From Streptomyces sp. YIM 121038 (GTDB taxonomy: Bacteria > Actinomycetota > Actinomycetes > Streptomycetales > Streptomycetaceae): a DNA stretch of 64,000 nucleotides. A program made the translations under genes and the position numbers. Location: NCBI RefSeq assembly GCF_006088715.1, contig NZ_CP030771.1, positions 8,430,001-8,494,000 on the forward strand, read 5' to 3'. The notes under the pieces are model-generated. The model did not search any database. It was not told the origin of the DNA and was given only the letters and a program-made list of their open reading frames with translations. This document shows positions 48,113 to 57,600 of the stretch, in pieces. Numbering within the stretch: the first letter of the stretch is position 1; every line of letters starts with the position of its first letter.

Positions 48113-49519
48113 GTGAGCGCATCAGCACGTACCGACGCCCGGCAGCAGGACGAGGCACCGGAGGCCCCCGCGGCGGCCTCCTTCGCGGAGCTGGGGCTGC
48201 CCGCCGCGGTGCTGCGGGTGCTCGACGAGCACGGTGTGACGGTGCCCTTCCCCGTCCAGGCGGCCACCCTGCCGAACGCGCTCGCGGGACGGGACGTCCT
48301 GGGCCGGGGCCGCACGGGGTCCGGCAAGACGCTCGCCTTCGGCCTGGGGATGCTCGCCCGCACGGCCGGGCGGCGCGCGCAGCCCAAGGAGCCGCTGGCC
48401 CTCGTCCTGGTGCCCACCAGGGAGCTGGCGCAGCAGGTCGGTGAGGCGCTCGCCCCGTACGCCGAGGCGCTGCGGCTGCGGCTCGCGACCGTGGTGGGCG
48501 GCGTGTCCATCGGGCGGCAGGCCGCCGCGCTGCGGGACGGCGCCGAGATCGTCGTCGCCACCCCCGGTCGGCTGCACGACCTCATCGCGCGCAAGGGCTG
48601 CCGCCTCGGGCGGGTGCGCATCGCGGTCCTGGACGAGGCCGACCAGATGTGTGACATGGGGTTCCTGCCCCAGGTCACCGAGATCCTGGACCAGGTGCGT
48701 CCCGACGGGCAGCGGATGCTGTTCTCCGCCACCCTCGACCGCGACGTCGACCAGCTGGTGCAGAGCTACCTGCGCGACCCCGCCGTCCACTCCGTGGACC
48801 CCCCGTCCGGCGCGGTCCCCACGATCGAGCACCACGTCCTCGTCGTCCACGGCCCCGACCGGTACGCCGTGACCACGGAGATCGCCGCCCGGGACGGCCG
48901 CGTCCTGCTGTTCCTCGACACCAAGCACGGCGTCGACCAGCTCACCCGGCATCTGCGGGCCAACGGCGTGGCCGCCGCCGCCCTGCACAGCGGGAAGGCG
49001 CAGCCGCAGCGCACCCGGACCCTGGCCCAGTTCAAGAACGGGGAGGTCACCGCGCTGGTGGCGACGAACGTCGCCGCCCGCGGCCTGCACGTCGACGACC
49101 TCGACCTCGTGGTCAACGTCGACCCGGCCACCGACCCCAAGGACTATCTGCACCGCGCGGGCCGCACGGCCCGGGCCGGCCGCTCCGGCACCGTCGTGAC
49201 GCTCGTCCTGTCGGGGCAGCGCCGCGAGACGAACCAGGTCATGACGGACGCCGACGTCACCCCCAAGGTCACCAAGGTGCGCTCCGGCGAGGCGGAGCTG
49301 AGCCGGATCACCGGCGCCCGGGCCCCCTCCGGCAAGCCCCTCGACGCCGGGTCCGCGGCCTCGCGCCCCAAGAACCACAACGCCCCCTTCCGCGGCCTGG
49401 GCAGCACCAAGGACGCGAAGGGCGGCTCGGGCTCCGGCACCAGGGCGTCCCGCAAGACCAGCGAGGCCCGCAAGCTCGCGGAGGCCCGCCAGGCGGCCCG
49501 GGTGCGGCGCGGCGGCTGA
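48113..49519 (+). CDS. DEAD-box RNA helicase
   Basis: 468 residues. Motifs in order: Q motif region (FAELGLPAAVLRVLDEHGVT, PFPVQAATL), I GRGRTGSGKT, Ia PTRELAQ, II DEAD in VLDEADQMC, III SATLD, IV region LFLDTKHGVDQL, V TNVAARGLHVDD, VI HRAGRTARAG. A basic, Ser/Gly/Lys-rich tail after residue 375 suits RNA binding. GTG 48113 follows GGAGGAAGG. Monocistronic housekeeping-type helicase, possibly cold- or stress-related. Confidence 0.95.
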   Translation: MSASARTDARQQDEAPEAPAAASFAELGLPAAVLRVLDEHGVTVPFPVQAATLPNALAGRDVLGRGRTGSGKTLAFGLGMLARTAGRRAQPKEPLALVLVPTRELAQQVGEALAPYAEALRLRLATVVGGVSIGRQAAALRDGAEIVVATPGRLHDLIARKGCRLGRVRIAVLDEADQMCDMGFLPQVTEILDQVRPDGQRMLFSATLDRDVDQLVQSYLRDPAVHSVDPPSGAVPTIEHHVLVVHGPDRYAVTTEIAARDGRVLLFLDTKHGVDQLTRHLRANGVAAAALHSGKAQPQRTRTLAQFKNGEVTALVATNVAARGLHVDDLDLVVNVDPATDPKDYLHRAGRTARAGRSGTVVTLVLSGQRRETNQVMTDADVTPKVTKVRSGEAELSRITGARAPSGKPLDAGSAASRPKNHNAPFRGLGSTKDAKGGSGSGTRASRKTSEARKLAEARQAARVRRGG

Positions 49520-49664
49520 GCCCGGCTTCCCGGACCGCCCGGCGGCGCCTCCTCCCGGCCGCGCGGGGCGGGGGCGTACCGCCGGCGGAAACAGTCGAAG
49601 CGACGACCACGAGGGTTGTGCACAAGTCTGTCGGCCGTTACCCGGGGCGTGCAGAATCGGCCGC
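49520..49664. other. Short gap before a membrane-protein gene
   Basis: 145 bp. Nothing beyond the likely promoter of the following gene was recognised. Confidence 0.4.
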
Positions 49665-50744
49665 ATGACGATCACCGCGGGCGCGCCGCCCACGCACCAC
49701 ACGCCCGCAGGACTCGCCCGGGGCTTCCTGACGGGCGGTGTGATCGGGGCGTCGCTCACCGCCTTCATCAGCGGGTGCGTCGTCGAGAAGGTGACGCTGG
49801 TCGTCACGGGACTGGCGCTGCCCGCGGTCTACGGTCTGGTCTTCTCCCTCCTCACCCTGCCGCGCCGCGCCCGTGAGGCCGCCGTCGCACCGCGCACGGC
49901 GCTCGCGATGATCGAGAGCCTGGAGGCCGTAGGGGGCGAGACCAGCGACGTACCGGTGCGGTTCGACCTGACCGTCGCACCGGACGACGCGCCTGCCTAC
50001 CGCGTCGAGATCCGGCAGGACGTCAACCTCGTCGAGCTGTCCGACTACCGGCCCCGCGGCGTCGTGGTGGTCGCCTACCCGCCGGACAGGCCGTGGAAGG
50101 CGCGGATCGTGAAACGGCCCACGCCGGAGTGGGAGGAGCGGGCGGCCACGGAGCTCTTGGACTCGGCGCCCGGCCCCGCCATGAAGAGCGAGGCCCCGGA
50201 GGGACTCGCCGGCGGTCTCCTCACGCTCCTCGGCCTGCTGCTCGGCACGGCCGCCGTGCTCCTGCTGTTCCGCGCCGACCTGTTCGGCTCCGACGGGAAC
50301 GGAGCGTCGCGGGGGCCGTCCGTCTCCTCCTCGTCGTCGACGACCACCGTGACGTCGGCGACCGGTACGGTCACCCTCGGCCCCGGGCAGTCGATGCTCG
50401 ACCGGGGCGAACTGCGCAGGTCCGTCGAGTCGTTGACGCGGGGCGAGGGGCGGCGCCGAGCGCTCACCGTCGTCGTGCAGGACCGCATGCTGACGGTCGC
50501 GTTCTCTCCCACCGGTGTGAAGGGCGCCGGGTTCGACCCGCGTTCCCTGCCCTACGATCGTGTGCCCGCGCTGGTCGAGAAGGCCCGGGCCACCCTCGGC
50601 GCCGACTCGCCGCGGAGCTGGCAGCTGACCGCCGACGGCGTCAGCGGCTCGCTCACCCTCAGGGTCGTGGTGACCGGTGAGGGGGGCACGGGGACGCTGG
50701 AGGCGGACGGGCGGGGCAAAGTGCTGCGGCGCGGCGGCAGTTGA
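49665..50744 (+). CDS. Membrane protein of unknown function
   Basis: 359 residues. Three likely membrane helices: GFLTGGVIGASLTAFISGC (about 20-38), VTLVVTGLALPAVYGLVFSLL (45-65) and GGLLTLLGLLLGTAAVLLLF (about 186-205). The C-terminal extracytoplasmic part starts with a Ser/Thr-rich linker (SSSSSTTTVTSATG) and ends in a compact domain of about 110 residues. No family recognised. It precedes a DUF3592-like gene by 24 bp, so the two probably form an operon. Confidence 0.65.
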   Translation: MTITAGAPPTHHTPAGLARGFLTGGVIGASLTAFISGCVVEKVTLVVTGLALPAVYGLVFSLLTLPRRAREAAVAPRTALAMIESLEAVGGETSDVPVRFDLTVAPDDAPAYRVEIRQDVNLVELSDYRPRGVVVVAYPPDRPWKARIVKRPTPEWEERAATELLDSAPGPAMKSEAPEGLAGGLLTLLGLLLGTAAVLLLFRADLFGSDGNGASRGPSVSSSSSTTTVTSATGTVTLGPGQSMLDRGELRRSVESLTRGEGRRRALTVVVQDRMLTVAFSPTGVKGAGFDPRSLPYDRVPALVEKARATLGADSPRSWQLTADGVSGSLTLRVVVTGEGGTGTLEADGRGKVLRRGGS

Positions 50745-50768
50745 CCGGGTCGGCGGGAGGAGGGGCGC

Positions 50769-51632
50769 ATGGGGTGGGACGAGTTCCTGGTGCTGTGGTG
50801 TGCGGTGTGGGGCGCGGCGGCGGTGGTCGGGTACGGCATGTCCCTGGCCGGGGTGACCAAGGCGCAGCGGACGGTCCGGCTCACGGGGCGGATCGAGCGG
50901 GTGCGCGAGCCCCGTCACGGCGGGTCCCGGGTGGGCGGGATATCGGTGGTGGTCTCGTACCGCGATCCGGCCTCCGGGCAGGAGGTGACGGTGACGAACG
51001 ACGGTGAGCGCGGCGAGGTGATCACCGCGGCGTGGGAGGGCCGGGAGGTCGGGGTCAGCCACCCGCGGGGCAGACCGCACGCCTACCGGTTCTCCACGGA
51101 CCCCGAGCAGGCCAGTAGGGGGCTCGGCGGGCCGAATTGCGCGCTCTTCCTCGTCTACGCCGGGCTGGTGGCCCTCGCGGCGGTCGACTGGGGGTGGCCG
51201 TGGGCGTTGATCGGCTCCGGTGGGCCGTTGGCGGTCTACGCGGCCGTCCACCTGCCCGGGACGGTACGTGCCAAGCGCGACCGCATCGGCAGGCTGGCCG
51301 CGATGGAGGCCGCGCGGGGGCGGATCGTCGCGGTCCTGAAGGACGTCACCGTCGACCAGGACGACGGCCACACCTCGACCACCATCACCCCGGTCGTCTC
51401 GTTCACCACCCGCGAGGGTACGGCCGTCACCGCCCACTGCACGGCACACCTGCCTGACCCCGCCCGCGCCTACGGCCGTGACGTCACCGTCCACCACACG
51501 CCCGCCGATCCGTCCGACTTCACGCTGGACCGGGCGGCCGAGCAGCGCTCGCAGAACCTGGACGTGGTGGTCACCGCCCTGGCGATCGTGGTGCTCGCGG
51601 CGACGGCTGTGGTGGGAGCGGCACTGCTCTGA
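50769..51632 (+). CDS. DUF3592-like membrane protein
   Basis: 287 residues with hydrophobic segments LVLWCAVWGAAAVVGYGMSL, LFLVYAGLVALAAVDWGWPW, and a C-terminal VVVTALAIVVLAATAVVGAA. Between them lie two short beta-rich parts of the DUF3592 look: RIERVREPRHGGSRVGGISV, VGVSHPRGRPHAYRF and VTVHHTPADPSDFTLDRAAE. Unknown role; it may sense or shape the membrane. Follows the upstream membrane gene closely. Confidence 0.72.
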   Translation: MGWDEFLVLWCAVWGAAAVVGYGMSLAGVTKAQRTVRLTGRIERVREPRHGGSRVGGISVVVSYRDPASGQEVTVTNDGERGEVITAAWEGREVGVSHPRGRPHAYRFSTDPEQASRGLGGPNCALFLVYAGLVALAAVDWGWPWALIGSGGPLAVYAAVHLPGTVRAKRDRIGRLAAMEAARGRIVAVLKDVTVDQDDGHTSTTITPVVSFTTREGTAVTAHCTAHLPDPARAYGRDVTVHHTPADPSDFTLDRAAEQRSQNLDVVVTALAIVVLAATAVVGAALL

Positions 51633-51714
51633 GGCCCGGCCGTCCGGGGCGCGGCCCCACGAGCAAGGTCTCGGATCCGTCGTGGCCCGGCGCCTTCCCG
51701 GGCCGTCGCGCCGG

Positions 51715-53631
51715 TCACAGACCGAGGATGCTGAGTGTTCCGGGCCGGTGGTCGGTGTCCTCGTCGGTCTCGGCCTCCGTGGTGGCCGCTTCCGTCGTGA
51801 CGAGGCTGATGACGGTGCCGCTCTCCTCGAACAGGACCTTGCGGTCGGCCAGTTCGGCCAGCCGTGCCCGCACCTGGTCGATCGGGATGCCCAGGTCGGA
51901 CGCGAGCTTGGCGGGGCGGGCGGGGGACGTGAGCCGTCGCAGCATCGCCTCGGTCCCGGGTTCGACCGGGATCCACCGGCGCGTGCCGAACCGGGTGTCG
52001 AGCACGCCGGGGTCTCCGGTGCCGTCGGCCGTGAGCACCAGGCGGGGCGGGGTGTCCCGCTGCCAGGCGGCGTGCCAGGCGTCGGTCAGCTCGCGCAGCT
52101 TCGTGATCCACTCGATGGACTGGAGCTGATACGGCGCCAGGTTCTCGTCGACGAAGAAGTAGGCGAGGTCGTGGAGCTGCTCGTCCGGCACCACGGGATA
52201 GGCGAGCCGGTAGAACTCCAGGGGTTGCAGGGCGAGTTCGTACTCGTCCCGCTTGGTGAAGTACGGGCTGTACCGGTCGAAGCGGACCAGGAAGGTCCCG
52301 TCGGGCGGCGGCAGGTGGACCAGGTTCGGCAGGTCCGTCGCGTACTTCCGGTAGACGTCCTCCTCCTCGCCGGGGAAGCCGATGAGCAGGTTCCACACCG
52401 GAGCGATGTCGTACCGCAGGCACTTCTGGAGGAACTGGAGGTTGAGGAACGACGTGGTGCCCTTGGCCATGAGCTTCAGGGTCGAGGTCGCGAGGGCCTC
52501 GATGCCGGGCTGCACCTCGCGCACCCCGGCCTGCGCCATGGTGCGGAAATCGCGGTCCGAGATGGGCACCTTGACCTCGTAGAAGAGGCGCGCTCCGGGC
52601 GGTGTCTTGAGGTGCGGGAAGACGTCACGCAGGTAGTTGCGCGGCATGATGTTGTCGGTGCCGTGAAACGCGGTGCACCAGGGGTGGTATTCGAAGAGCC
52701 AGTGGAGCTGCGCCAGCGCCTTCTCGGGGGCCATGGCGCGATATCCCATGCCCAAGCCGTTGAGCCCGCAGAACGTGCAGTGCGAGCGCTCTCCCCACCA
52801 GCAGCCGCGTGACGTCTCGAAGTAGAGCGTGGGTTCGTCCGCGCCGCCGCTCGCGCGCAGGGCTTCCTGCGAATCCTTGAACTTGTCGACGAAGCTCTGG
52901 TACTCCGGCTGTACGTAGTCGTCGATGTCGCAGTCCCGGCCGATGGCGCGACGGAATCGGTCGACGCTCACATTGTGCCTGGTCATCACTCCGGGGATGG
53001 CCTCGGCCCGTTCGGGCTCGCCGTCGAGCAGGCGCCGGACGAACTCGGGAAAGGTGTGCAGGGCGGGCCCGGAGAAAATGAAGTCGAGGGCGGGGATCCG
53101 CTCGGCGAGGACCGCGCCCATGGGGGCTTCGCAGTTGGCTCCGCCCATGATCGTGGTGACCTCGGGATTCCGCTGCTTGATCAGCTGCGCAAGGGCGATG
53201 CTGGGGATGCTCTGGGAGAACATGGAGGTGAACCCGACGATGTCGGCCGTCGCGAGGCCGTAGTCGTCGATGACGCCTTCGCAGAAGTCGCCCAGGCGGT
53301 TTCGTATGCGCAGCAGATGGGACCGGAAATCGCCCGACCGTTCATCGGCGAAGTAGCGCTGGAAGTAGTCGGACGTGTTGTCGTCGGAGTCCGGGAAGGC
53401 CAGGTTGCGAAAGAGCCACTCGCCGATTCCGGTGGTCAGGTTGCCGTATTCGTTGGCGAGCCGGTTGTATTCACCGGCGCCGAACGAGAGCGCGAAGTCG
53501 ATGTTGACGTAGCAGATGTCGGTCCGCACCGAATCGCCGAACTCGCGCTCGGTGTGCGCGGCGAGCTGACTCAACGCCACCGATGGGCGGTACCAGTCGG
53601 CGAACGGCATGTTGACCAGGGCGATCCGCAT
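51715..53631 (-). CDS. B12-type radical SAM enzyme (RiPP maturation radical SAM protein 1-like)
   Basis: 638 residues. The N-terminal Rossmann-type domain (MRIALVNMPFADWYRPSVAL ... IVGFTSMFSQSIPSIALAQL ... TTIMGGANCEAPMGAVLA) resembles cobalamin-binding domains but lacks a DxHxxG motif. The radical SAM cluster motif is SRGCWWGERSHCTFCGLNG, a CX7CX2C variant at about residues 273-285. A C-terminal region of about 130 residues includes a winged-helix-like part (LRRLTSPARPAKLASDLGIP). GGAGAAGGAGAG precedes the start. It stands between a ferredoxin and DUF3592 gene, near an NRPS. Substrate unknown; a carrier-bound residue or a peptide is possible. Confidence 0.85.
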   Translation of the reverse strand: MRIALVNMPFADWYRPSVALSQLAAHTEREFGDSVRTDICYVNIDFALSFGAGEYNRLANEYGNLTTGIGEWLFRNLAFPDSDDNTSDYFQRYFADERSGDFRSHLLRIRNRLGDFCEGVIDDYGLATADIVGFTSMFSQSIPSIALAQLIKQRNPEVTTIMGGANCEAPMGAVLAERIPALDFIFSGPALHTFPEFVRRLLDGEPERAEAIPGVMTRHNVSVDRFRRAIGRDCDIDDYVQPEYQSFVDKFKDSQEALRASGGADEPTLYFETSRGCWWGERSHCTFCGLNGLGMGYRAMAPEKALAQLHWLFEYHPWCTAFHGTDNIMPRNYLRDVFPHLKTPPGARLFYEVKVPISDRDFRTMAQAGVREVQPGIEALATSTLKLMAKGTTSFLNLQFLQKCLRYDIAPVWNLLIGFPGEEEDVYRKYATDLPNLVHLPPPDGTFLVRFDRYSPYFTKRDEYELALQPLEFYRLAYPVVPDEQLHDLAYFFVDENLAPYQLQSIEWITKLRELTDAWHAAWQRDTPPRLVLTADGTGDPGVLDTRFGTRRWIPVEPGTEAMLRRLTSPARPAKLASDLGIPIDQVRARLAELADRKVLFEESGTVISLVTTEAATTEAETDEDTDHRPGTLSILGL

Positions 53632-53977
53632 GGTGCTCTCCTTCTCCGTGCTGGGTCGGAGCGTCCTGCCGGGCGCTCGGGCCGTCACGCCCGTGTCGCG
53701 GGGCGCCTCGCCGAAGACCGCTCCCTCCGGACGGAGGCGCGGCGATTCGATCGGGGGCGACGGGCGACAGGGGAAGGGCGAACGACGCGGCCGGATCATG
53801 GGACAGCAGGTGGCCATGCGAGGCTCGCAGATGCCCTATCCGGGTGCAAGGAGTGCGCAGGGATGGGCGGGGAATGCCTGGCTGACGCGTTCTCGCGGTA
53901 TGCCTTCGCCCTGCCGCGCGCCGTAATCCGGTCTTTTGGCGCGGAGGGAATCGACGGGCCGGAAACTGGGGCGCGGG
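53632..53977. other. Gap between ferredoxin and radical SAM genes
   Basis: 346 bp. A frame that continues the radical SAM gene upstream to 53817 would add 62 Pro/Arg-rich residues but has no good ribosome site. No small peptide gene with a good ribosome site was found, so a RiPP precursor for the radical SAM enzyme is not evident here. Confidence 0.45.
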
Positions 53978-54220
53978 TCAGTGTTCGCGGGGTGCGATCA
54001 CGGTGCCCGTCCGCTCGTCCCGTACGAGGATTGCCTCTACCGGACAACTCTCGCTCGCTTCGAGTACGAGATCGTTCTGCGCGACGCGGGGGTGGGTCGG
54101 CTGTGCGCGGTTGTCGACCAGCTGGAAATAGTCGGGTGCGATGCCCTCGCACATGCCGGAACCCATGCAGAGGGAGGTGTCGACTTTTACGCACCATGAT
54201 TCCTTGCGCGGTGCTGTCAT
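53978..54220 (-). CDS. [3Fe-4S] ferredoxin
   Basis: 80 residues: VKVDTSLCMGSGMCEGIAPD (CX5C) and SESCPVEAILV supply three cluster cysteines. It is of the P450-partner ferredoxin class. ATG 54220 follows GGAGGAGGG. It precedes the radical SAM gene in the same direction, 346 bp apart, so it may supply electrons to it or to a P450 beyond the window. Confidence 0.87.
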   Translation of the reverse strand: MTAPRKESWCVKVDTSLCMGSGMCEGIAPDYFQLVDNRAQPTHPRVAQNDLVLEASESCPVEAILVRDERTGTVIAPREH

Positions 54221-54351
54221 GTGGGCCCTCCTCCGGTTCGTGGCACCCTGTGCCGCCGGTGCCGTGGGAGCTGTTTCACCGTCATGACGGCCTTACCCGG
54301 GCATCGTCCGCATTACGTGAATGCCAGCATGACGAGCCGTCCAGCATAGAG

Positions 54352-54371
54352 ATGTCCTGGTGCCAGGACAT
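54352..54371. promoter_or_regulatory. Palindromic operator between ferredoxin and NRPS genes
   Basis: ATGTCCTGG and CCAGGACAT are exact 9-bp inverted arms around TG. The site lies 132 bp before the ferredoxin start (minus strand) and 255 bp before the NRPS start, in a moderately AT-rich gap of about 400 bp that must contain both divergent promoters. A regulator of this second cluster probably binds here. Confidence 0.65.
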
Positions 54372-54625
54372 TAATCGGAACGTGGTGGGGAGTTCGGCCC
54401 AGGTACGGCGCTTGACCTCATAGTGCCGAGGTTGGACAGTGGGATGCCTGAGGGCCGGGCCACCGGATGAACGGCTGCCGCCCTTATCGACTCCGGAAGG
54501 CTTCGGCTGCCGGAGATTTTCTTTGCGGACGGCCCCGGACAGGGGTGCCTTTTCGGTTCGGCGAGACCGCGTTCGGCCGTGCCTCGATATGACTCATTCT
54601 CTGGTGCGTTTCCTGTGGTGGGGTG

Positions 54626-57600
54626 ATGGACGTGCGAGAACCGGTGGGCCTGGAGCGGTCGCCGAGCAGGGCCGTCGAGCCGACCGCACCCGACCTGGAC
54701 GTGACGGCCCCGGCCCTGGTCGACCGCTGGGCCGCACACACCCCCGAGGCCGTGGCCGTGGCGTGCGGTGACGTCCGCCTGACCTACCGGGACCTCGTCG
54801 ACCGGGCGGGCCGGCTCGCGCGGGCGCTGGCCGGGCGCGGCGTGGGGCCGGAGTCGGTCGTGGCCGTGGTGCTGCCCGCGTCGGCCGACCTGATGGTGGT
54901 CCTGCTGGGCGTGCTGAAGGCCGGTGCCGCGTACCTGCCGATCGACCCGGACTATCCCGCTGAGCGCGTCGCGTTCATGCTCGGCGACGCGCGGCCGGTC
55001 CTGGTGGTGACCACGGAACAAGCGTCGGCCCGGCTGCCGCGAACCTGCCCCCGTGTGACGCTCGACGGCCTCGATGACGTGGCCGACCTCCATGACCACG
55101 ACGACGACGCGGCCGGCCTCGCCGACCCGGCCGCCGCGGACCAGGCCGACCCCGCCTCGTCCGCGAATCCCTCTTGCGGGGCGGCGGTCTGCCACCCCGA
55201 TCAACTCGTCTACGTCATCTACACGTCCGGGTCGAGCGGTGTGCCCAAGGGAGTCGCCGTCACCCACCGGGCCCTGGTGGCCTTCGCGAGCGACCGCGTC
55301 TGGCGCACGGGCACCCAGGAACGCGTGCTCCTGCACTTGCCCTTGGCCTTTGACGCCTCGGTGTATCCCTTGTGGGTGCCGCTGCTCAACGGAGGCCGGC
55401 TCGTGGTCAGTACCGCGCGGGAGCTGACGCCTGCCACGCTGGCGGCGATGGTGGCCGACCACGGAGTCACCGCGGCCATGGTGATCAGCTCGGTGTTCAA
55501 CCTGCTGGTCGAGGAGGACGCGCGCTGCCTCGCGGGCCTCCGTGAGGTGGTCATCGGCGGGGAGCGCGTCTCGCCGCCCTTCGTCCGGCGTGCCCGGGCC
55601 GCCTGCCCGGACACCGTCTTCGCGAACCTGTACGGACCGACCGAGACGACGGTGTTCGCCACCGCCCACGTGGTGGCGCCCGCGGCGCGCTCGGGCACAC
55701 CGGTGGATACGGGCATATCGGCTAAAGCGGGCATACGGTCTGAAGTGGGCGCGTCGGCCGATGCGGAGTCCGCCGTCGAGATCACCGGGGACCTCCCCGT
55801 CGAGATCACCGGGGACCTCCCCGTCGAGATCGCCGGGGAGGTCCCCGTCGGGCACCCCTTCGAGCGCATGCGTGCCCTGGTGCTCGACGAGCGGCTGCGG
55901 CCGACACCTCCGGGGACGCCCGGCGAGATCTACCTCGCGGGCGTCCAACTGGCGCGCGGCTACCTGAACCGGGCCGGGCTCACCGCCGAGCGGTTCGTCG
56001 CCTGCCCGTACGGGCCCGCCGGGGCACGCATGTACCGCACGGGCGACCTGGGGTTCAGCACGCCGGACGGCACGCTGGTCTGCCAAGGCCGGGCCGACGA
56101 CCAGGTGAAGGTGCGGGGCTTCCGCATCGAGCTGGGCGAGATCGAGACGACCCTCCTCGCCCACCCGGCGGTGGCACACGCGGCGGCGGCCGTCCACGGC
56201 GACGACGGCCTGGGCAAGCACCTGGTGGGTTACGTGGTGCCCGCCGACGAGCCGACCGCGCCGGGCGGTGCCGAGGCGGAGCGGCTCAGGGAGTTCCTCG
56301 CGCGGCGCCTTCCGGGATACATGGTGCCCTCGGTGTTCGTGACCCTGGACCGGCTGCCGCTCACCCCGAACGGAAAGCTGGACCGGGCCGCCCTGCCCGC
56401 ACCGGAGTTCGGCACCGGCGCCTATCGCGCGCCCGACACCGCGCACGCGCAGGTCGTCGCGGAGGTGTTCGCCGAGGTGCTCGGTCTGGAGCGGGTGGGC
56501 GCCGACGACGACTTCGTCGCCCTGGGCGGCGACAGCATCCAGTCGATCCAGGTGGCGGCCCGCGCCCGCGCCCGGGGCCTCACGCTCGACGTACGGGAGA
56601 TCCTCCAGCGGCGCACGGTCACCACCCTGGCGACGGCGGCGCACACCGCCGGGCGCGGCGAGGCCGACAGGAAGCTGGAGGAGCTCGAAGGCGGCGGAGT
56701 GGGGTGGATGCCGCTGCTGCCCGCGGCACGGTGGATCAAGGACAGGGGCGCCGGGTTCGAGCGGCTGGCGCAGGCCGTCGTCCTGGAACTTCCCGAGGGA
56801 ATCGACCGGGACGGTCTCGTCGCCACGGTGGCCGCCGTCGTCGACCGGCACGACCTGCTGCGGGCCCGCCTCGTACCGGACGGAGTGGTCGTCGAGCCGC
56901 CGGGCCGGATGGACGTCGGCCGCCTGGTCCGGCGGGTCGCGTGCGACGGGCGCTGGGACGAGGAGAGCTGGCACCCCCTGCTCGCGTCCCGGCTCGACGC
57001 GGCAGCGGGCGAGATGGACCCCGCCCGGGGCCTGCTGGCCGCCTGCGTGTGGTTCGACCCCCCGGCGGGGCCGGGCCGCCTGCTGATGGTGGTGCACCAC
57101 CTGGCCGCCGACGGGGTGACCTGGCGGATCCTGATGCCGGACTTCGCCGCGGCCTGGAAGCGGATACGGGCGGGGGAGCGGCCCGCGCTGCCGCCGGTGG
57201 CCACCTCGGCGCGACGCTGGGCGCACGCGCTGGCGGACGCCGCGTACGCCGACGCGCGCGTGGCCGAACTGCCCTACTGGCGCTCCGTCCTGGAGGGGCC
57301 GGACCCGGAGTTGGGAGCGCGGCGCCTCGACCCGGCCGTCGACACCACGGACACCGTGCGGCAGGTGCGGGTCTCGCTGCCGCCCCACGTCACGCGGACG
57401 CTGCTGACCGCCGTGCCCTCGGCCTTCCACGGCAACGTCCAGGACGGCCTGCTGACCGGGCTCGCCCTGGCCCTCGCGCACTGGCGCCGACGACGCGGCA
57501 CGGACGAGCGGTCCCTGCTGCTCCGCCTCGAAGGCCACGGGCGGGAGGAGGAGATCGCACCGGGCGCGGACCTGTCCCGCACCGCGGGCTGGCTCTCCAG

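Noticed and set aside
53632..53817. 62-residue N-terminal extension of the radical SAM enzyme.
   Set aside because: Family members begin at MRIALVNMP, and the ribosome site is directly before 53631.
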